This document shows positions 35,473-47,650 of a DNA stretch of 64,000 nucleotides, in pieces (position 1 is the first letter of the stretch; every line of letters starts with the position of its first letter). The DNA comes from Cheiracanthium punctorium. Its lineage: Eukaryota > Arthropoda > Arachnida > Araneae > Cheiracanthiidae. The stretch is taken from contig JAWZYV010010226.1 in the NCBI GenBank assembly GCA_038373885.1, positions 434,001 through 498,000 on the forward strand, written 5' to 3'. The notes beneath the pieces are model-generated. The model had not been told where the DNA came from. It did not search any database and saw nothing but the letters and a program-made list of their open reading frames with translations. The translations under genes and the position numbers were made by a program.

Positions 35473-37551
35473 GCAGTTTGGGAGAAAATTTGGAATTAAT
35501 AATTAGACTGCCCATATTGGAAAAAAAATAGCTGTTTAATACAGAATACGTTAGCGATGCATGGAACTTTTTATCACATACATTTTTACAGTTACATATT
35601 TTATCGTATCTTATGTATATACTTTCTGATATACGCATAAAAATAAAATTTAAAACTAAACACTGTACCTCTTAAAATTATGTTTTAACGTATTCTAAAT
35701 ATCCACTGTTGTTTTTACAAATCTTATTTAGAAACAAGCTAAAATGTATAAAATTTCTACTAGTTTGTTTTACCAATTGTCTTTTTTTGTAAACTGATTA
35801 ATTATTTGTGAAATTAAGACAAGAAATTTGATTTCCATTCAAATGCATCCCAAGTGGTATTCAACAAAATTTCTGACCGTTATTTTTTCTTAGATATTTT
35901 TGTAGGTGAAAAAAATTTCTGATATTAGTTTTACTGTAAGTTCCGGTAGTATTATACTAAAGTACTGAATCACAAATCGAGTGAAATTCTTCTTAAATGT
36001 CTTCTTAAATTCTCCTATGAGAGAGGACGTGCTTATAAACAAAGAGTGTAAAATATTTTTTTACGGAGAAATTGGTGCTTTTTTTTCTCGATAAATATAA
36101 GAATCACGTTTTCATTTTCCACCTTTCAGTAAATTGAAAATTATTACTTCCTGGATTGAAATGTTATTTGAACAGAACAAGCAACTGATTCCTCTAAACT
36201 GTTTTATTTTGTTTGTCTTAGCTGAATCTAAAAATGTGCAACTAATTCTCAGAGCTATGATATTTATGGGTTTTGAAATATTTCTCGTTTTTTTTTTTAC
36301 GTTAAATGGTAATAATTGCATTTCATGATTAATAATGATTATTCTTAAACTTTGCTATGCTACTTGGGTAGTCTTCTTACAAATGATTTTGAAAATTTCA
36401 TTACTTATTTAATAAAACTATTTTCAAACTACGTGGGTGAGCCAAAAATCCAAGTTATTGCTTTTTGTAAGACTTGCCACACGTCATTGTCACTGTCACA
36501 CGTCACAAGTCACTGTAAAAATACAGTCCAAAGTCTAAAATCTGGCCTTCGAAGAATCCAAATTTTTTGCGAATCATTTTTTATAGGAAAATTTCCAGAA
36601 GTTTTATAAACCCTATTTTTAAAAAATCAATATGTTACGAATGATATTTAATTTTTCCACAGTTCTTTATAGTTCAGCAAAATATTTAGCTGAAACAACA
36701 TTATCTTCATTGAAATGTCCCGTTATAGCGTTTTATTGATTTATTTTTCTCTTTTGAATTAAGATCAGAAATTGCTGCTTATACGTGACGTCTGTGACAG
36801 GATACATGCATAAAATATGGAGGCAAACTGTTCGTTCAAAGCATGCACTGCCACTGAGTCACCTGAATGTTATCGTTTCAGGAATGCAAGAAATAAAATC
36901 GAAATCTGCCAAATCCCACACATTTGAAATAAATGGTGAATACTTTGTAGTAAAGTTTTAATAATATTCTATTCAGAAGCAGCCATATCAAAACAATCGC
37001 ATGGAAGATCCAGCCGCAGTCACGTCAAAGATGAACATAATAGTCTCTGGATGTTTATAAATAAGAATATTGGTAAAAATCGAAATACAATGTCGTGTAT
37101 ACTATCACTGAAATATAAGCAGATGTGACGAATGCATAGTTTAATAGTGATCAGAAACTCTTCCAGCATTTATATACTTTTAATGTTAACTCTAGGAAGG
37201 TTTGGAAACAAATGCAAGAAAGTATGAATTTAAATGCATTAATTGTTAGCAAGACTGTTTAGGCGATACATGAACAAACACACACGCATGCCATATCAGA
37301 AATGCCCAAAAAATTCTAAAGCTTTCACTCAATCTTTGTTGTGTTTCATCACATAATTTTCTTACGAAGAAAAAAACTATTTTTCTGTTCATTTATAGGA
37401 CTCTTCCATCCATCCACATACATGATGCTTAACAGTTTTATATCCCCCTTTGTTCACTTACTATATGTACTTAGACTGAAAACCTCACTAACATCTGTTG
37501 ATATCGTTATGACATACTAAGATTGATAGTAATTGTGGACGGTGAAATATG
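35473..37551. other. No recognisable gene
   Basis: A+T-rich. The frame 36352-36609 includes GTCACA-rich repeats near 36480-36510 and no known domain. Confidence 0.55.
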
Positions 37552-37660
37552 CATAGGTGCTAACGTTCATGGAATATAATCTACTTTTTTTGTGATCAGT
37601 AATTTTTGACTTAGAATGTAGCGAAGTTTCTTAGTTTTCTGTTAAGTACCACGAAAGCTT
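37552..37660. mobile_element. MITE family 1, decayed left half
   Basis: CATAGGTGCTAACGTTCATG, then GAATATAAT, a T run and GACTTAGAATGTAGCGAAGTTTC-type interior (AATGTAGCGAAGTTTC) match the left half of the family. The right inverted end is missing. Confidence 0.65.
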
Positions 37661-37790
37661 TTACCCGTGAATTATTCCTCTTAGACAGATCTTCAGCTTA
37701 TTTAATTTTATTGGCCAACTAAATTTGTTACTTTTAGTAGAAATAAGCCAATTAATGAATAAGAAAAATTTCTGAAGGGCCTTTATTATA

Positions 37791-37973
37791 TATGGCTGCC
37801 AACTGCTCCGGAATATAACTAACCACTTTTTTTGAACACGGTTTTTCTGCTTAGAATACATTAAAATTTTTGTGTCAGACGATTTAGCTCGTTACTAGCT
37901 TGAAAATCCTTTTATAAAAATATACTGCTTGGAAAAAGTGGTTAATTATATTCCGGAGCAGTTGGCAGCTATG
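37791..37973. mobile_element. MITE family 1, copy 5
   Basis: Flanks ATTATA and GTTATA (one mismatch). The ends are TATGGCTGCCAACTGCTCCG and, reversed, CATAGCTGCCAACTGCTCCG. Length is 183 bp. Confidence 0.9.
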
Positions 37974-37979
37974 GTTATA

Positions 37980-38892
37980 TAACGTAAAATATAAAGACAT
38001 GCTTAGATGAGAAATAACTGATTTAGTTGTGAGCGAATATGTACAGTGATGAAACATTTAATAAGTGATGTCGTCTCTCATTCTTATCAGAAATATTGTC
38101 TTTGAAATTGATCGTTGAAGTTGATTTTTTATCTATAAGACAGTTTATAAATTCCGAAATTAAAATATTTAATTTAATGAAAAAAACGTACAAGACATTC
38201 TTTTTATATAATTACAGAGTGCTGAAAAAAAAAAAAAACTTTTTCAACATGTTTTAAATAACTTAAATGATTGTCTCTTTAACAGTAGTGTTTTAATCAT
38301 AAAAAAGGATTGATTAATGTGTCCAAGATATGATAACGGTGGAAAACAAAAGGCAAATTCTTTAATCGATTTGTTTTGAAAGTAGCAAATAATCAGTAGA
38401 ACATCTTGTGAAAAAGAAAATATAAATAATTAGGTGTGTGCATTATAGGTAATCCAAACAGGCTTTCTTATGATAAATTAATGGAATAATGGAGTAATGC
38501 AACAATGGCTCAGATGTCTCTTTTTTATGCTTCAGTGCTTTGTGATATATAGCTTTTAATTACGCAAATTTTATCACTGACACGTAATAAATAAATAAAT
38601 AAATAAATAAATAAACGGTTCAGCGTGACGATTATTGAATATAGTGTATACAGATAAAGTGCATAAGAGCTTACGGTTTTCAAAAGGGAAAAATAAAATT
38701 TAGGATTTTCATATTCTTGTGGGCTATAGCTGGATGTGATATATGCACTCACATTTTTTTTTTATAACGATCTATATAGTTTTTTTTAAACTTAATAACA
38801 GCAAGACTGCAGTTTAACAACTAAAAAAAATTGTTCAGCCAACTTCTTTCTCATTTTTTTTTTTTTTTACGTAATTTTTCCGTTTGTATTTC
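37980..38892. other. No recognisable gene; AAAT microsatellite at 38585-38615
   Basis: A+T-rich, with an AATA/AAAT tetranucleotide run of about eight units and several long T runs. Confidence 0.6.
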
Positions 38893-38900
38893 ATGTTTGG

Positions 38901-40841
38901 CAGTGGCGTAGCCAGGATTTTCTTTCGGGGGGGGGGTCCAAAATTTTTCCTTCGAATATCATGTAGTTAAGATGAGCGGGGGGGGGAGTTTGTATTAAAA
39001 AATGAGTTTTGACACTAGAAATTAAAAAATACAACAGAAAATATAAACAAATTTAGGCGAAATCAAATAGTAGGCAAATTTTAGAATTAATTACAGAGAA
39101 CTTATTAATTTTGTTTAGTTGATAAATTGAAAGTTGCACCATTAGTGAGAACAGAACAGTAAGTATCTATGGAAAATGTTTCATTAATGGAATAAATCTT
39201 AAAGAGTTCTGACAAAATTAATTTAAAATATAAATCCTTTTTACCCTAAATAATAAGTCTGACTATATCTTGGGAATTTGATGTTTGAAAAGCTTTAAAA
39301 TTGTTCGATATGATTTCTCAATAATCAATTAAGACTAAACAGGAATTTATTTTAATTATCTCGCTTTCTATCAAAACTAGGAACATAAAATAACTATCAT
39401 TAGATTCATCCTATAAAACTATTTCAGAATGATTGTACGTCTAGGATTGTTTTTATATTTCAGTTTTTATTCTATATTCTAAATTTTATATTTAATATTT
39501 TACACTATCTAATGAGCTATTTACACAGAATTTACAAACTTAGGGAGCTTGCTTATTAATGCCAATAAAGAACGCACGCGATGGCTATAATAAACCTATA
39601 CGAGGAATACCTTGTGTGGAGGTCTTTCTAAAGGTACCTATTATGTATTTATGCTATATTCGAAGAAAACTACACGATATTCGAAGAAAACCACACTTCT
39701 AAATCATTTTTATCTTAACTATAAAAATGTTTCTCTACTAGTACAAATATAAAATAATAAAGAATGAAGATATAAATGTGGAAATCCTCAATTAAGATTT
39801 TTTGACATAGATAAAATTTATTAAATTTTAACTCATGGTGTAGCCTCAATTGTCCGTATGATTATTTTAATTATTGGTATTTCATACAAAAAAATAAATA
39901 AATAAGAACAAATAAGTAAAAAATAATTAAATAAATACATAAAGAAACTTACCTTAGTCTTCTTTTGTGTGATGTTGAATTCTCTCGACAGCAAGAATGT
40001 AAAAATTCTATAAAAAGAAATTCGTCTCAAAGCACACGGAGTTCAACCTCTATGCCGAATTCTACTGTCTCGTAGCAAAAGTTTCATTCCTCGGCAGAAC
40101 ACATGCAGTTGTTCTCAAATAATTAGTTTCGCTGATAGCAACATACTCAAGCATACACGACACCAGCGACCAGCGTACGGTGGGTCTTGTAACATATTTG
40201 TTAACAGGCATTCAGATTTTGTTGTGTGGATCCTATCCCATACAGATCAAAGAATATACAGATGCTTAAAACTGAGATTGCATCCCAGCATGCCCTGGAG
40301 ATGCCATTAATCTTATAACTCTTTTGTAAGTTCAGGAAATGATCTGTGAGTGGACAATGTCTAGTCTATTCGAAGGCTCCTGGATGTCTGGTTTATAGTT
40401 TGAGCTTTAGTTTAGTCTAGGTGAAAACCGGAACATTTTTGTTCCAATAAGCTAAGCGGTTCCTTTTCCCGCGGCTTTTGACCTTCTGGTTTCAAAACTG
40501 TATTCCGCAGGGAGGGAGGGGTGAAAAGATTATTTCATTCTTAAAAACGGAAAGAAAAAGTTGTCGTCAAATTTATTTGGGTTTCTTTCTATGATGACTA
40601 GTGCCCACCCAGCTCCTCAAAACATCATAATACAACAAATGACATTGCAGGTAACTGATTGCCCTGTATATGGTGTGTACTGGTTTTTCCCACTAGAGAC
40701 TAGAGAGTAACTTATCACTGAAAATTTCACGGTATATATAACATTTAAGAAAATAGGGGATAAGCTCCTTTTTCCTCTGTCTGTCTCTTTCATTTCGGGG
40801 GGGTCTGGACCCCCCAAACCCCCCCCTTGGCTACGCCACTG
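38901..40841. mobile_element. Large non-autonomous hAT element with perfect 8-bp duplication
   Basis: Exact ATGTTTGG copies flank it (38893-38900, 40842-40849). The ends are CAGTGGCGTAGCCAGGATTT and, reversed, CAGTGGCGTAGCCAAGG, a very common hAT terminus, each followed by a G run (GGGGGGGGG). The 1,941-bp interior shows no BED finger or hAT dimerisation domain. Frames read through the ends (for example QWRSQGGGLGG on the minus strand) are terminal artefacts. Confidence 0.93.
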
Positions 40842-40888
40842 ATGTTTGGACATACTAGGAACTTACAACTTGTCTCGGTGTACTTTCA

Positions 40889-40889
40889 G

Positions 40890-40929
<40 letters not shown>

Positions 40930-40966
40930 CTGAAATATATATATATATATATATATATTTCAGATA
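40889..40966. repeat. Two adjacent TA-cored hairpins
   Basis: CAGATTATA...TATAATCTG is followed by TCTGAAATATA...TATATTTCAGA, each with a pure TA core. The pair directly precedes the mariner-like element at 40973. Confidence 0.85.
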
Positions 40967-40972
40967 TATATA

Positions 40973-42750
40973 CAGGGTGTCAAGCCTTAATGTGACCCAA
41001 TAGCTAATTCCCGAACCATTCGGTTTAGATATGCACTTCCAATTTGAAAAATGTTTTAAAAAAGGTGAAGAATGTTTTTACGTGCTTTTCGAACCAAAAA
41101 ACCCATTTAGAAAAAAATTACAAAAATTAAATTTTTATACGGTCCCCAGGTCCTATCACTTATATTTAGGAAAAGATGCAGTACACAAAAACAAAGTAAA
41201 CACAAAAAGTTTCATTTTATTACGATAAAAACTGACCAAGTTATGGAACTTTGAAAATCATACATTTCATCCATTTTCTTAGCCAATTCGAAGAAGCTAG
41301 TAAGGGACCGTCTCTAAAGTGAAATTAATTGGAACTATGCCAGGAAACATTCGCTCTCGCACGTCACTCTTATGTAAATCGTTTTTAAATTTAAAAGTAC
41401 ACACATTACGTTAATATTACAATAACTGAGTACTTAAGAAATAAAATTTATTCTGTGTACGTGTAAAACATAGATAAAATAAAATATTTTGGACGAAGAA
41501 AACTTTTCAAAAGCAGTTCCAAAAATTTAGACTTATTTGGCTGCGGCTTCAGACTGATTTGCTGCGGTACTGATCATGGCAAACGTTAAAAATCTGTTGT
41601 GTAGTCGCTTGCAATTGCATACAGTCGTATTCTAATATTACGAATTCTTGTACAGGAGAACGAGATGTATACAAATGAAGAATACTGCGAAATGGTACTG
41701 TTGTATGGGCAGTGTAATCGAAATAAGAGAGAGGCGGCAAGACTTTATGCCATTAAATTTCCCAGTCGAAGACATCTATCTTATTGCACAATTGCCCGTG
41801 CTGTTCAACGCTTGTATAGAACTGGGAGTTGTCATAGACGTATTCCCTTGTCTCGTGCCACACCTTCAAGCTTGCGGATACCCGCTGAGGATGTTCTAGG
41901 ATATGCCCTGGCTCATCTTGAAAGTAGTGTCCAGGATATTAGCAAGGCTTGTTCCTACTCAAAATCGACGGTGTGGAACATATTACATACGTACGGTGCA
42001 TTTCCTTATCGTCCAGTCCTGGCGCAGGAGCTAATGCCTGGAGACCAGTTGTATACATCTCGTTCTCCCATACTAGAATTCGTAATATTAGAATACGGCT
42101 GTATGCAATTGCAAGCGACTACACAACAGATTTTTAACGTTCGTCATGATCAGTATCGCAGCAAATCAGTCTGAAGCCGCAGGCAAATAAGTCTATTTTT
42201 TTGGAACTGCTTTTGAAAAGTTTTCTTCGTCCAAAATATTTTATTTTATCTATGTTTTACACGTACTCAAAATAAATTTTGTTTCTTAAGTACTCAATTA
42301 TTGTAATATTAACGTAATGTATGTACTTTTAAATTTAAAAACGATTTACATAAGAGTGACGTGCAAGAGCGAAAGTTTCCTGGCAGAGTTCCAATTAATT
42401 TCACTTTGGAGACGGTCCCTTACTAGCTTCTTGAAATTGGCCGAGAAAATGGATGACATGTATGATTTTCAAAGTTCCATAACTTGGTCAGTTTTTATCG
42501 TAATAAAATGAAACTTTTTGTGTTTACTTTGCTTTTGTGTACTGCATCTTTTCCTAAATATAACTGATAGGACCTGGGGACCGTATAAAAATTTAATTTT
42601 TGTAATTTTTTTCTAAATGGGTTTTTTGGTTCGAAAAGCACGTAAAAACATTCTTTACCCTTTTTAAAACATTTTTTAAATTGGAAGTGCATATCTAAAC
42701 CGAACGGTTCGGGAATTAGCTATTGGGTCACATTAAGGCCGGACACCCTG
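40973..42750 (+). mobile_element. Mariner-like element with 702-bp inverted arms
   Basis: The left arm 40973-41674 and right arm 42049-42750 are reverse complements along their whole equal length (702 bp each), with scattered mismatches. The outer ends are CAGGGTGTCAAGCCTTAATG and, reversed, CAGGGTGTCCGGCCTTAATG, with TA flanks (40971-40972, 42751-42752). The unique core is only 374 bp and encodes the N-terminal DNA-binding part of a transposase. The DDE/D catalytic domain is absent, so movement would need a partner. Confidence 0.9.
41665..42174 (+). CDS. Transposase N-terminal helix-turn-helix protein, catalytic domain lost
   Basis: 169 residues. Residues 1-50 (YTNEEYCEMVLLYGQCNRNK, EAARLYAIKFPSRRH, IARAVQRLY) form a first helix-turn-helix of the DUF4817-like type found next to arthropod mariner-like transposases. 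Residues 76-110 (DVLGYALAHLESSVQDISKA, SYSKSTVWNILHTYG) form a second one. From about residue 129 the frame enters the right inverted arm, so the tail is arm sequence and not transposase. The start ATG lies in the last ten bases of the left arm. A full transposase of this group would continue for some 200 more residues with the DDE/D triad. The protein could at most bind element ends; expression is unknown. Confidence 0.75.
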   Translation: MYTNEEYCEMVLLYGQCNRNKREAARLYAIKFPSRRHLSYCTIARAVQRLYRTGSCHRRIPLSRATPSSLRIPAEDVLGYALAHLESSVQDISKACSYSKSTVWNILHTYGAFPYRPVLAQELMPGDQLYTSRSPILEFVILEYGCMQLQATTQQIFNVRHDQYRSKSV

Positions 42751-42756
42751 TATATA

Positions 42757-43234
42757 CAGTGGAACCCCGATCTATCGTTCCCGCATTCATCGTTTTATTT
42801 CTATGGTCCCTGCACAAGCTGTATTTAAATAACGTCAAGGAAACCCGCATTCATCGTTCGTCAAAAAATCCTTTTCCCGCTTTCATCGTTGTAAAATATT
42901 TCTCCTGACTGAAGGGAAATCGAACGTCAGATGGATCCTTATGGCAGACAAACTTAAATATTTTCTGGTATGATTTATTGGGTTGATGATGGTGTAGATG
43001 AAGAGTTGTCACATGATTTTTTAGAAATAAATATCACTTAATTTTCTACAATCCCAATTTGTTTCTTTTTCAGTTTGGTTACAGATTTAGTATTTTTGGT
43101 AAACTGTATACATCGTCTGCGTTCATAAACATTCTTTTCTTCGTATTTTGACTTTAACCCGCATTCGTCGTTTTCCCGCATGCATCGTTTTTTTCTACGC
43201 ACCCCTTGAAAAACGATAGATCGAGGTTCTACTG
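42757..43234. mobile_element. Pogo/Tigger-like MITE
   Basis: The ends CAGTGGAACCCCGATCTATC and, reversed, CAGTAGAACCTCGATCTATC lie between TA dinucleotides (42755-42756, 43235-43236). CAGTRGAACCTCGAT is typical of pogo-group ends. Subterminal CCCGCATTCATCGTTxx motifs recur at least four times (42780, 42846, 42880, 43160 region), as in repeated transposase-binding sites. It is 478 bp with no coding, starting 4 bp after the end of the mariner-like element. Confidence 0.88.
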
Positions 43235-43236
43235 TA

Positions 43237-45724
43237 TATTATTTTATCGCGTGCAAAAAAGAGATTGCCTTACCAAGCCTGACTAACTGGGAAAAACTGA
43301 CATAGAATTGCTTCAAAATAAACGTGCAGATATATAAAAATGCTAAAATAAAACTGGAAATTTTAATGAATAGATAAATTATTTAGATGGACCTCTGAAA
43401 TTTTCACCACTGTTTAGTTGGTTCGACAAAATAACATTATAAATTACTTGAATAAGTTGATAGCTACATAAAATTAATTTAAACTAATAAGTATTTTGAA
43501 TAATTTTCTGCATTTAAACACAAGATTTATCAAATACAAAAATATTTAGCTTTTAAGAATATGGCGATATTTTTTTTTTCTTTCGAAAAACATTTCCATG
43601 CGCAATGTAAGTCTGGAAACACTTATTTGAAACTAAAAATTTTAAAGAATCTTATTCTTAGGTTGCAGTTTAATTATGTCTATCTAAATTAAACCTGCCA
43701 AAACAACAGTTTTGTAGATTAAACAACTAAATATTCAGTTAATTTTAGTTTTGAAAACGCTTACTGTTTCAGATATCGTTTGTTCTCAAAAGTCGAATTT
43801 CTATTTTACAGAGAAGTTTCTGTGTCATTGTGATTGGTGAATTATATAAAATAAACAAATATCAATATTAATGTTTAACTTCTTTGAAATCATTATTGAC
43901 GATAAAAATATTTAAAAGTAATCATTTTAATGAGTATTTCATGAAACTCGACGGATTATTATTCAGCTGCAAATTTAATAAATCACGGACTATATCAAAG
44001 CGTTATTATTGTTTTATTTCTAATTTTCCCGATTTAGTTACCTTTCATCCAATTACTCTTTTAAAAACTTATTCATAGTTTTCTGAGAATTAAAGGTAGA
44101 TTAATTTCCCTGAAAAGCTTTTCGGAGAAATTGGCTTTACATGGTTTCAGATCCTCGTGTACATATGTGTGGAATCATATACGTATTCATTTATCTTTGA
44201 TAGTAACTTTTTCTAAAAGCCTTTTTGTCAAGAGAATTTTTATCGGGATTCTAATAATTATCAAGCATTGTCAACAGCAAATGGATTTATTTGTAGTCTG
44301 TAATAAAAGCAGGAGAAAAAATTTGACTTGCACATCAAATGGAATATGAGTTACACATTGTTGCCGTATTAAATAGTGACATTCGTACAGACAAATCCCA
44401 ATGTGGTTTAAGTACTTTAATTGGATTTTATTTCTAAAAAGATTAAATGCAGCATTTTCATAATAGAAAACAATTGTTTTCGTTTCGATTGAGTATTTAG
44501 GTTTAAGGAGTTAAAGTATAACCTACGGCTCAACGATGGCTCGTGGGTGATTTAAATGGAGATTCACAAAACAAATTTCGAAAATTAAATATGCAGATAC
44601 GACGCAGCGTACAAGTTAAAATATACTTGCGATTTCAGCAGTTAAAGGAAAGCAGCACGTGCAACTAAAAGAAAATAAGTAATCTCTGGTCTTACATTTT
44701 GTCATCAGGATAAGTTTTAGAGACGGTGTTGGCTTGAGTAATTTTATTTCAATTTTTCTTTCCAAAGATAATGTTGAAAAATATAATTGCTTTAGCTCCG
44801 GAACATTTATTTTACTAAGTGTCATCTTAATTATTTACACTAGTCCATAAAAAAATAATTGTACGAAAATATAATTATAATAAGAAAATGAAAAAAAAGA
44901 CGACAATGTATTGACTAACCGAGCATAACAAACCAAGGAAGAATTCGGAAGATAACCGCTAACAATGGTCTGTTCGCACACTAAAAATGTGAGAGCGGAA
45001 AGATATCTGTTGTGCCTTACCTCTCCCACTTTTCTATCGAGTTCTGTTCTCAGAAAGTGGTTTAGAAGGGCATTAAAATGTGCGATCGAGGGAGACCTGA
45101 TATTTTTGTGCTGTAGCAACCTTCAATACAATGCGTTAGCTATGATGAGCGTATTTCATAATAGTGAGAGCGGGAGGAGAGAAAAACTCACGTTTTAAAT
45201 ACACAAAACTTTAGAAGTGTACTTAATATTCCCGTTTTTTTAATTTACTTTGTTAACATGTTTATTTTTTATTTTTTTATTTTCGAGGTTGACGTGCTCA
45301 TGTGCTCAAATACAGGAGCCGCCACAGCCCCTACTTAATTTTCATTTTGCAACTTGTTTAAAAAATTAAGTCATTAAATTATTATAAAAAACTGTGGCTT
45401 GAAAGTATAAGATTAGAAGAAGTTCGGTTTAATTTTTTTTTTATGTGGTGAAAGATGAAACTCGAAAGTTACAGATGGCTTACATGCGTATATAATACGA
45501 GGCAAGCTTTTTCATAACAAGATGTCCATAAAACACCTTAATGCACGTAAGTTTTTCATTCGATGCTGGCAGTATGCTATCTTTTCCACACCAAACTTTG
45601 ACAGGTAAGCTTTTCTGACAAGAACCAAGTTACTGTCAACCAGTAACGACCACTTTGTGAAAATTTTGGACGGGAAAAAGGACCCATTTTATATTTTGGG
45701 ATACACAACCTTGTCAGGTGCTTC
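43237..45724. other. No recognisable gene
   Basis: A+T-rich. Short frames near 44131-44349 and 44965-45198 show no family motif. Confidence 0.55.
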
Positions 45725-46180
45725 GAATGAGTGAGTCATTTGGAGGACCGTCCACGAAATGGAAGGTTTTTCTTGGCAGCGAACAGTGTCACTGCATACC
45801 AGAGTTGCCAAAAGCTCCGGAATATAATTAACCCCTCTTTCTACACAAATATTTAAAATATATAACCCCTCTTCCTACACAGATAGTTAAAAAAATTTTT
45901 TTTTCGAAATAGTTATCAGCCCACGCATTTAACGTGGAAATTTGCGATAATTTAAGCCAAATGTTTCTGTTTTAAAAAAGGGGTTAATTATATTCCCGAG
46001 AATTTGGTAAATCTGCCATACAAAACTCCTTCAAGATACGGCAGCAAATCCATCCACGGGGAGCAGTGCTCATGAAGTGCGAAAGGTAGTGACGGTGCCC
46101 AAATCATCGGTTCAATCTATATTTTATGAGGAGCCCTTAGTTGTCGAAACTTCCTTCATAGTATTCACGAACTTTTGATG
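45725..46180 (+). pseudogene. Mariner-like transposase N-terminal relic split by a MITE
   Basis: Left of the MITE the plus strand reads EDRPRNGRF. To the right it reads TAANPSTGSSAHEVRKVVTV and PKSSVQSIFYE. The GRPRNGR linker and the S-A-x-E-V...S...SSVxxIL helix-turn-helix are typical of the second DNA-binding domain of mariner-like transposases. Frames change between the segments, so the gene is dead. A family-1 MITE occupies 45800-46015. Confidence 0.55.
45800..46015. mobile_element. MITE family 1, diverged copy 6, inserted in transposase relic
   Basis: Flanks GCATAC (45794-45799) and CCATAC (46016-46021). The ends are CAGAGTTGCCAAAAGCTCCG and, reversed, CAGATTTACCAAATTCTC. The inner block is AATATAATTAACCCC rather than ...ACCAC. 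It is 216 bp, longer because of a small internal duplication (ACCCCTCTT...CTACACA at 45831 and 45866). Confidence 0.85.
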
Positions 46181-46424
46181 CTCCCGTGGAATATACATAC
46201 GTTTATATATATATCCATATACATATATGCTGTCTACTTTCTGCATCTTTTAAGCAAGAGAGAATAGCTTAAAAGGCGCAGGAAAATAAACACAGTTTAG
46301 AGGAATTTTAGCAGAGAATTTTATGCTAGATTACTGCTACTAAACTTTCAGACAGCAATAATTGTGAGATTGTTGAAGTTATCTTGATCTCAATTTTGAG
46401 AAAATAAGACTTTTAAATCTAGGA

Positions 46425-46520
46425 ATAGTGATGACATCAGAGCTTGGTGACGTAGGAGTTGAAAGGCTTTCTTTATGTAGGAGGCGTTGGCCAAATTCTA
46501 TATCGTGACTAGCTCTGTTA
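46425..46520 (+). repeat. Repeat family D, partial right end
   Basis: GATGACATCAGAGCTTGGTG, ACGTAGGAGTTG, GGCTTTCTTTATGTAGGAGG and CGTTGGCC match 52985-53045 of the fuller copy. The rest is missing. Confidence 0.7.
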
Positions 46521-47008
46521 AAATTTGTTTCTATGCAATAGTTAATTGCTTTCAAATGATTTCGAATTGCCCTAGAAACAGTTTCGAACCTAAGACTGTA
46601 ATAAATAGAAGTGCTTAATCGGTAAATGTTTAACAGGTAACTCAGGGTCTTGACAGTGATAATTTATTTATGTTGCAGTTATTGTTATGCGTTTTCATCA
46701 AGACAAAAAAAAAAAAAAATCATTAGTTTATCTCTTCCAAGTGCTTTGCGACTTTCAAATTTAAATCTTTCTTTCAGTTAAAGAAAAAATAATTATCGTC
46801 TTAATCTGGTCTTTGGATATCAGTGTCAACTATTGGCATTTAGAAGTCTACCGGAAATTACCACGGTAGCATCAAAACTGCTTAATAGCTGGATAAGTTA
46901 AAATTTCCATAAAGGTAATTCTTCATAAAGGTGAAACATGTCATTTATAATAACTTCTTATGCTTCTTTCTAACGTTGAGTTTTTCCAAACACTAATTAG
47001 TTATTGCC

Positions 47009-47077
47009 GCCCAGGTGGTGTGGCTAAAGAATCATTCTATCACACATAGGGTCCAGGCTCGATTCCCGGCTTGGGCA
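47009..47077 (+). ncRNA. tRNA-like head of the split SINE (pol III promoter)
   Basis: A seven-base acceptor-like stem (one G-T pair), an A-box-like GTGTGGCTAAAGA and a B-box-like GGCTCGATTCCCGG lie in tRNA order over 69 bases. The T arm has one mismatch and no good anticodon arm is seen, so it is not a functional tRNA. Confidence 0.6.
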
Positions 47078-47151
47078 CGAGTGCTAACTTGTTCGTCCTC
47101 TTCATAGGGGGCAATGCTGGCCGCAAACTAGGGGTTTGGGACAATTCACCG

Positions 47152-47650
47152 ACAACAACTACACCGACAGGACATTTCACCGACACCGTTTCACCGACTG
47201 GACATTTCACCGACTGGACACTTCACCGACACGGATTTTTCAACGACTGGACATTTCACCGACACGGATTTTTCACCGACTGGACATTTCACCGACACTG
47301 ATTTTTCACCGACTGGACATTCCACCGACACTGATTTTTCACCGACTGGACACTTCACCGACACGGATTTTTCACCGACTGGACATTTCACCGACACGGA
47401 TTTTTCACCGACTGGACATTTCAACGACACGGATTTTTCACCGACTGGACACTTCACCGACACGGATTTTTCACCGACTGGACATTTCACCGACACGGAT
47501 TTTTCACCGACTGGACATTTCAACGACACGGATTTTTCACCGACTGGACACTTCACCGACACGGATTTTTCACCGACTGGACATTTCACCGACACGGATT
47601 TTTCACCGACTGGACATTTCAACGACACGGATTTTTCACCGACAGGACAT
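47152..47650 (+). repeat. Left minisatellite arm of the MULE, 33-bp unit
   Basis: About 14 copies of a 33-bp unit made of two half-units, CACCGACTGGACATTT and CACCGACACGGATTTTT. From about 47341 the units are ordered in a 99-bp triplet (CACTTC-ACC, CATTTC-ACC, CATTTC-AAC variants) repeated three times almost without change. The 33-bp period is a multiple of three and has no stop, so all readings stay open. The 207-residue frame on the plus strand and the 145-residue frame on the minus strand are products of this and need not be proteins. Confidence 0.95.

Noticed and set aside
40617..40853. ORF beginning MSKHQWRSQGGGLGGPDPP
   Set aside because: The first residues are a readthrough of the hAT end CAGTGGCGTAGCC; no domain follows.
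47009..47077. Functional tRNA gene
   Set aside because: The acceptor stem and B box are good, but there is no proper anticodon arm and it heads a retroposon with target duplications.
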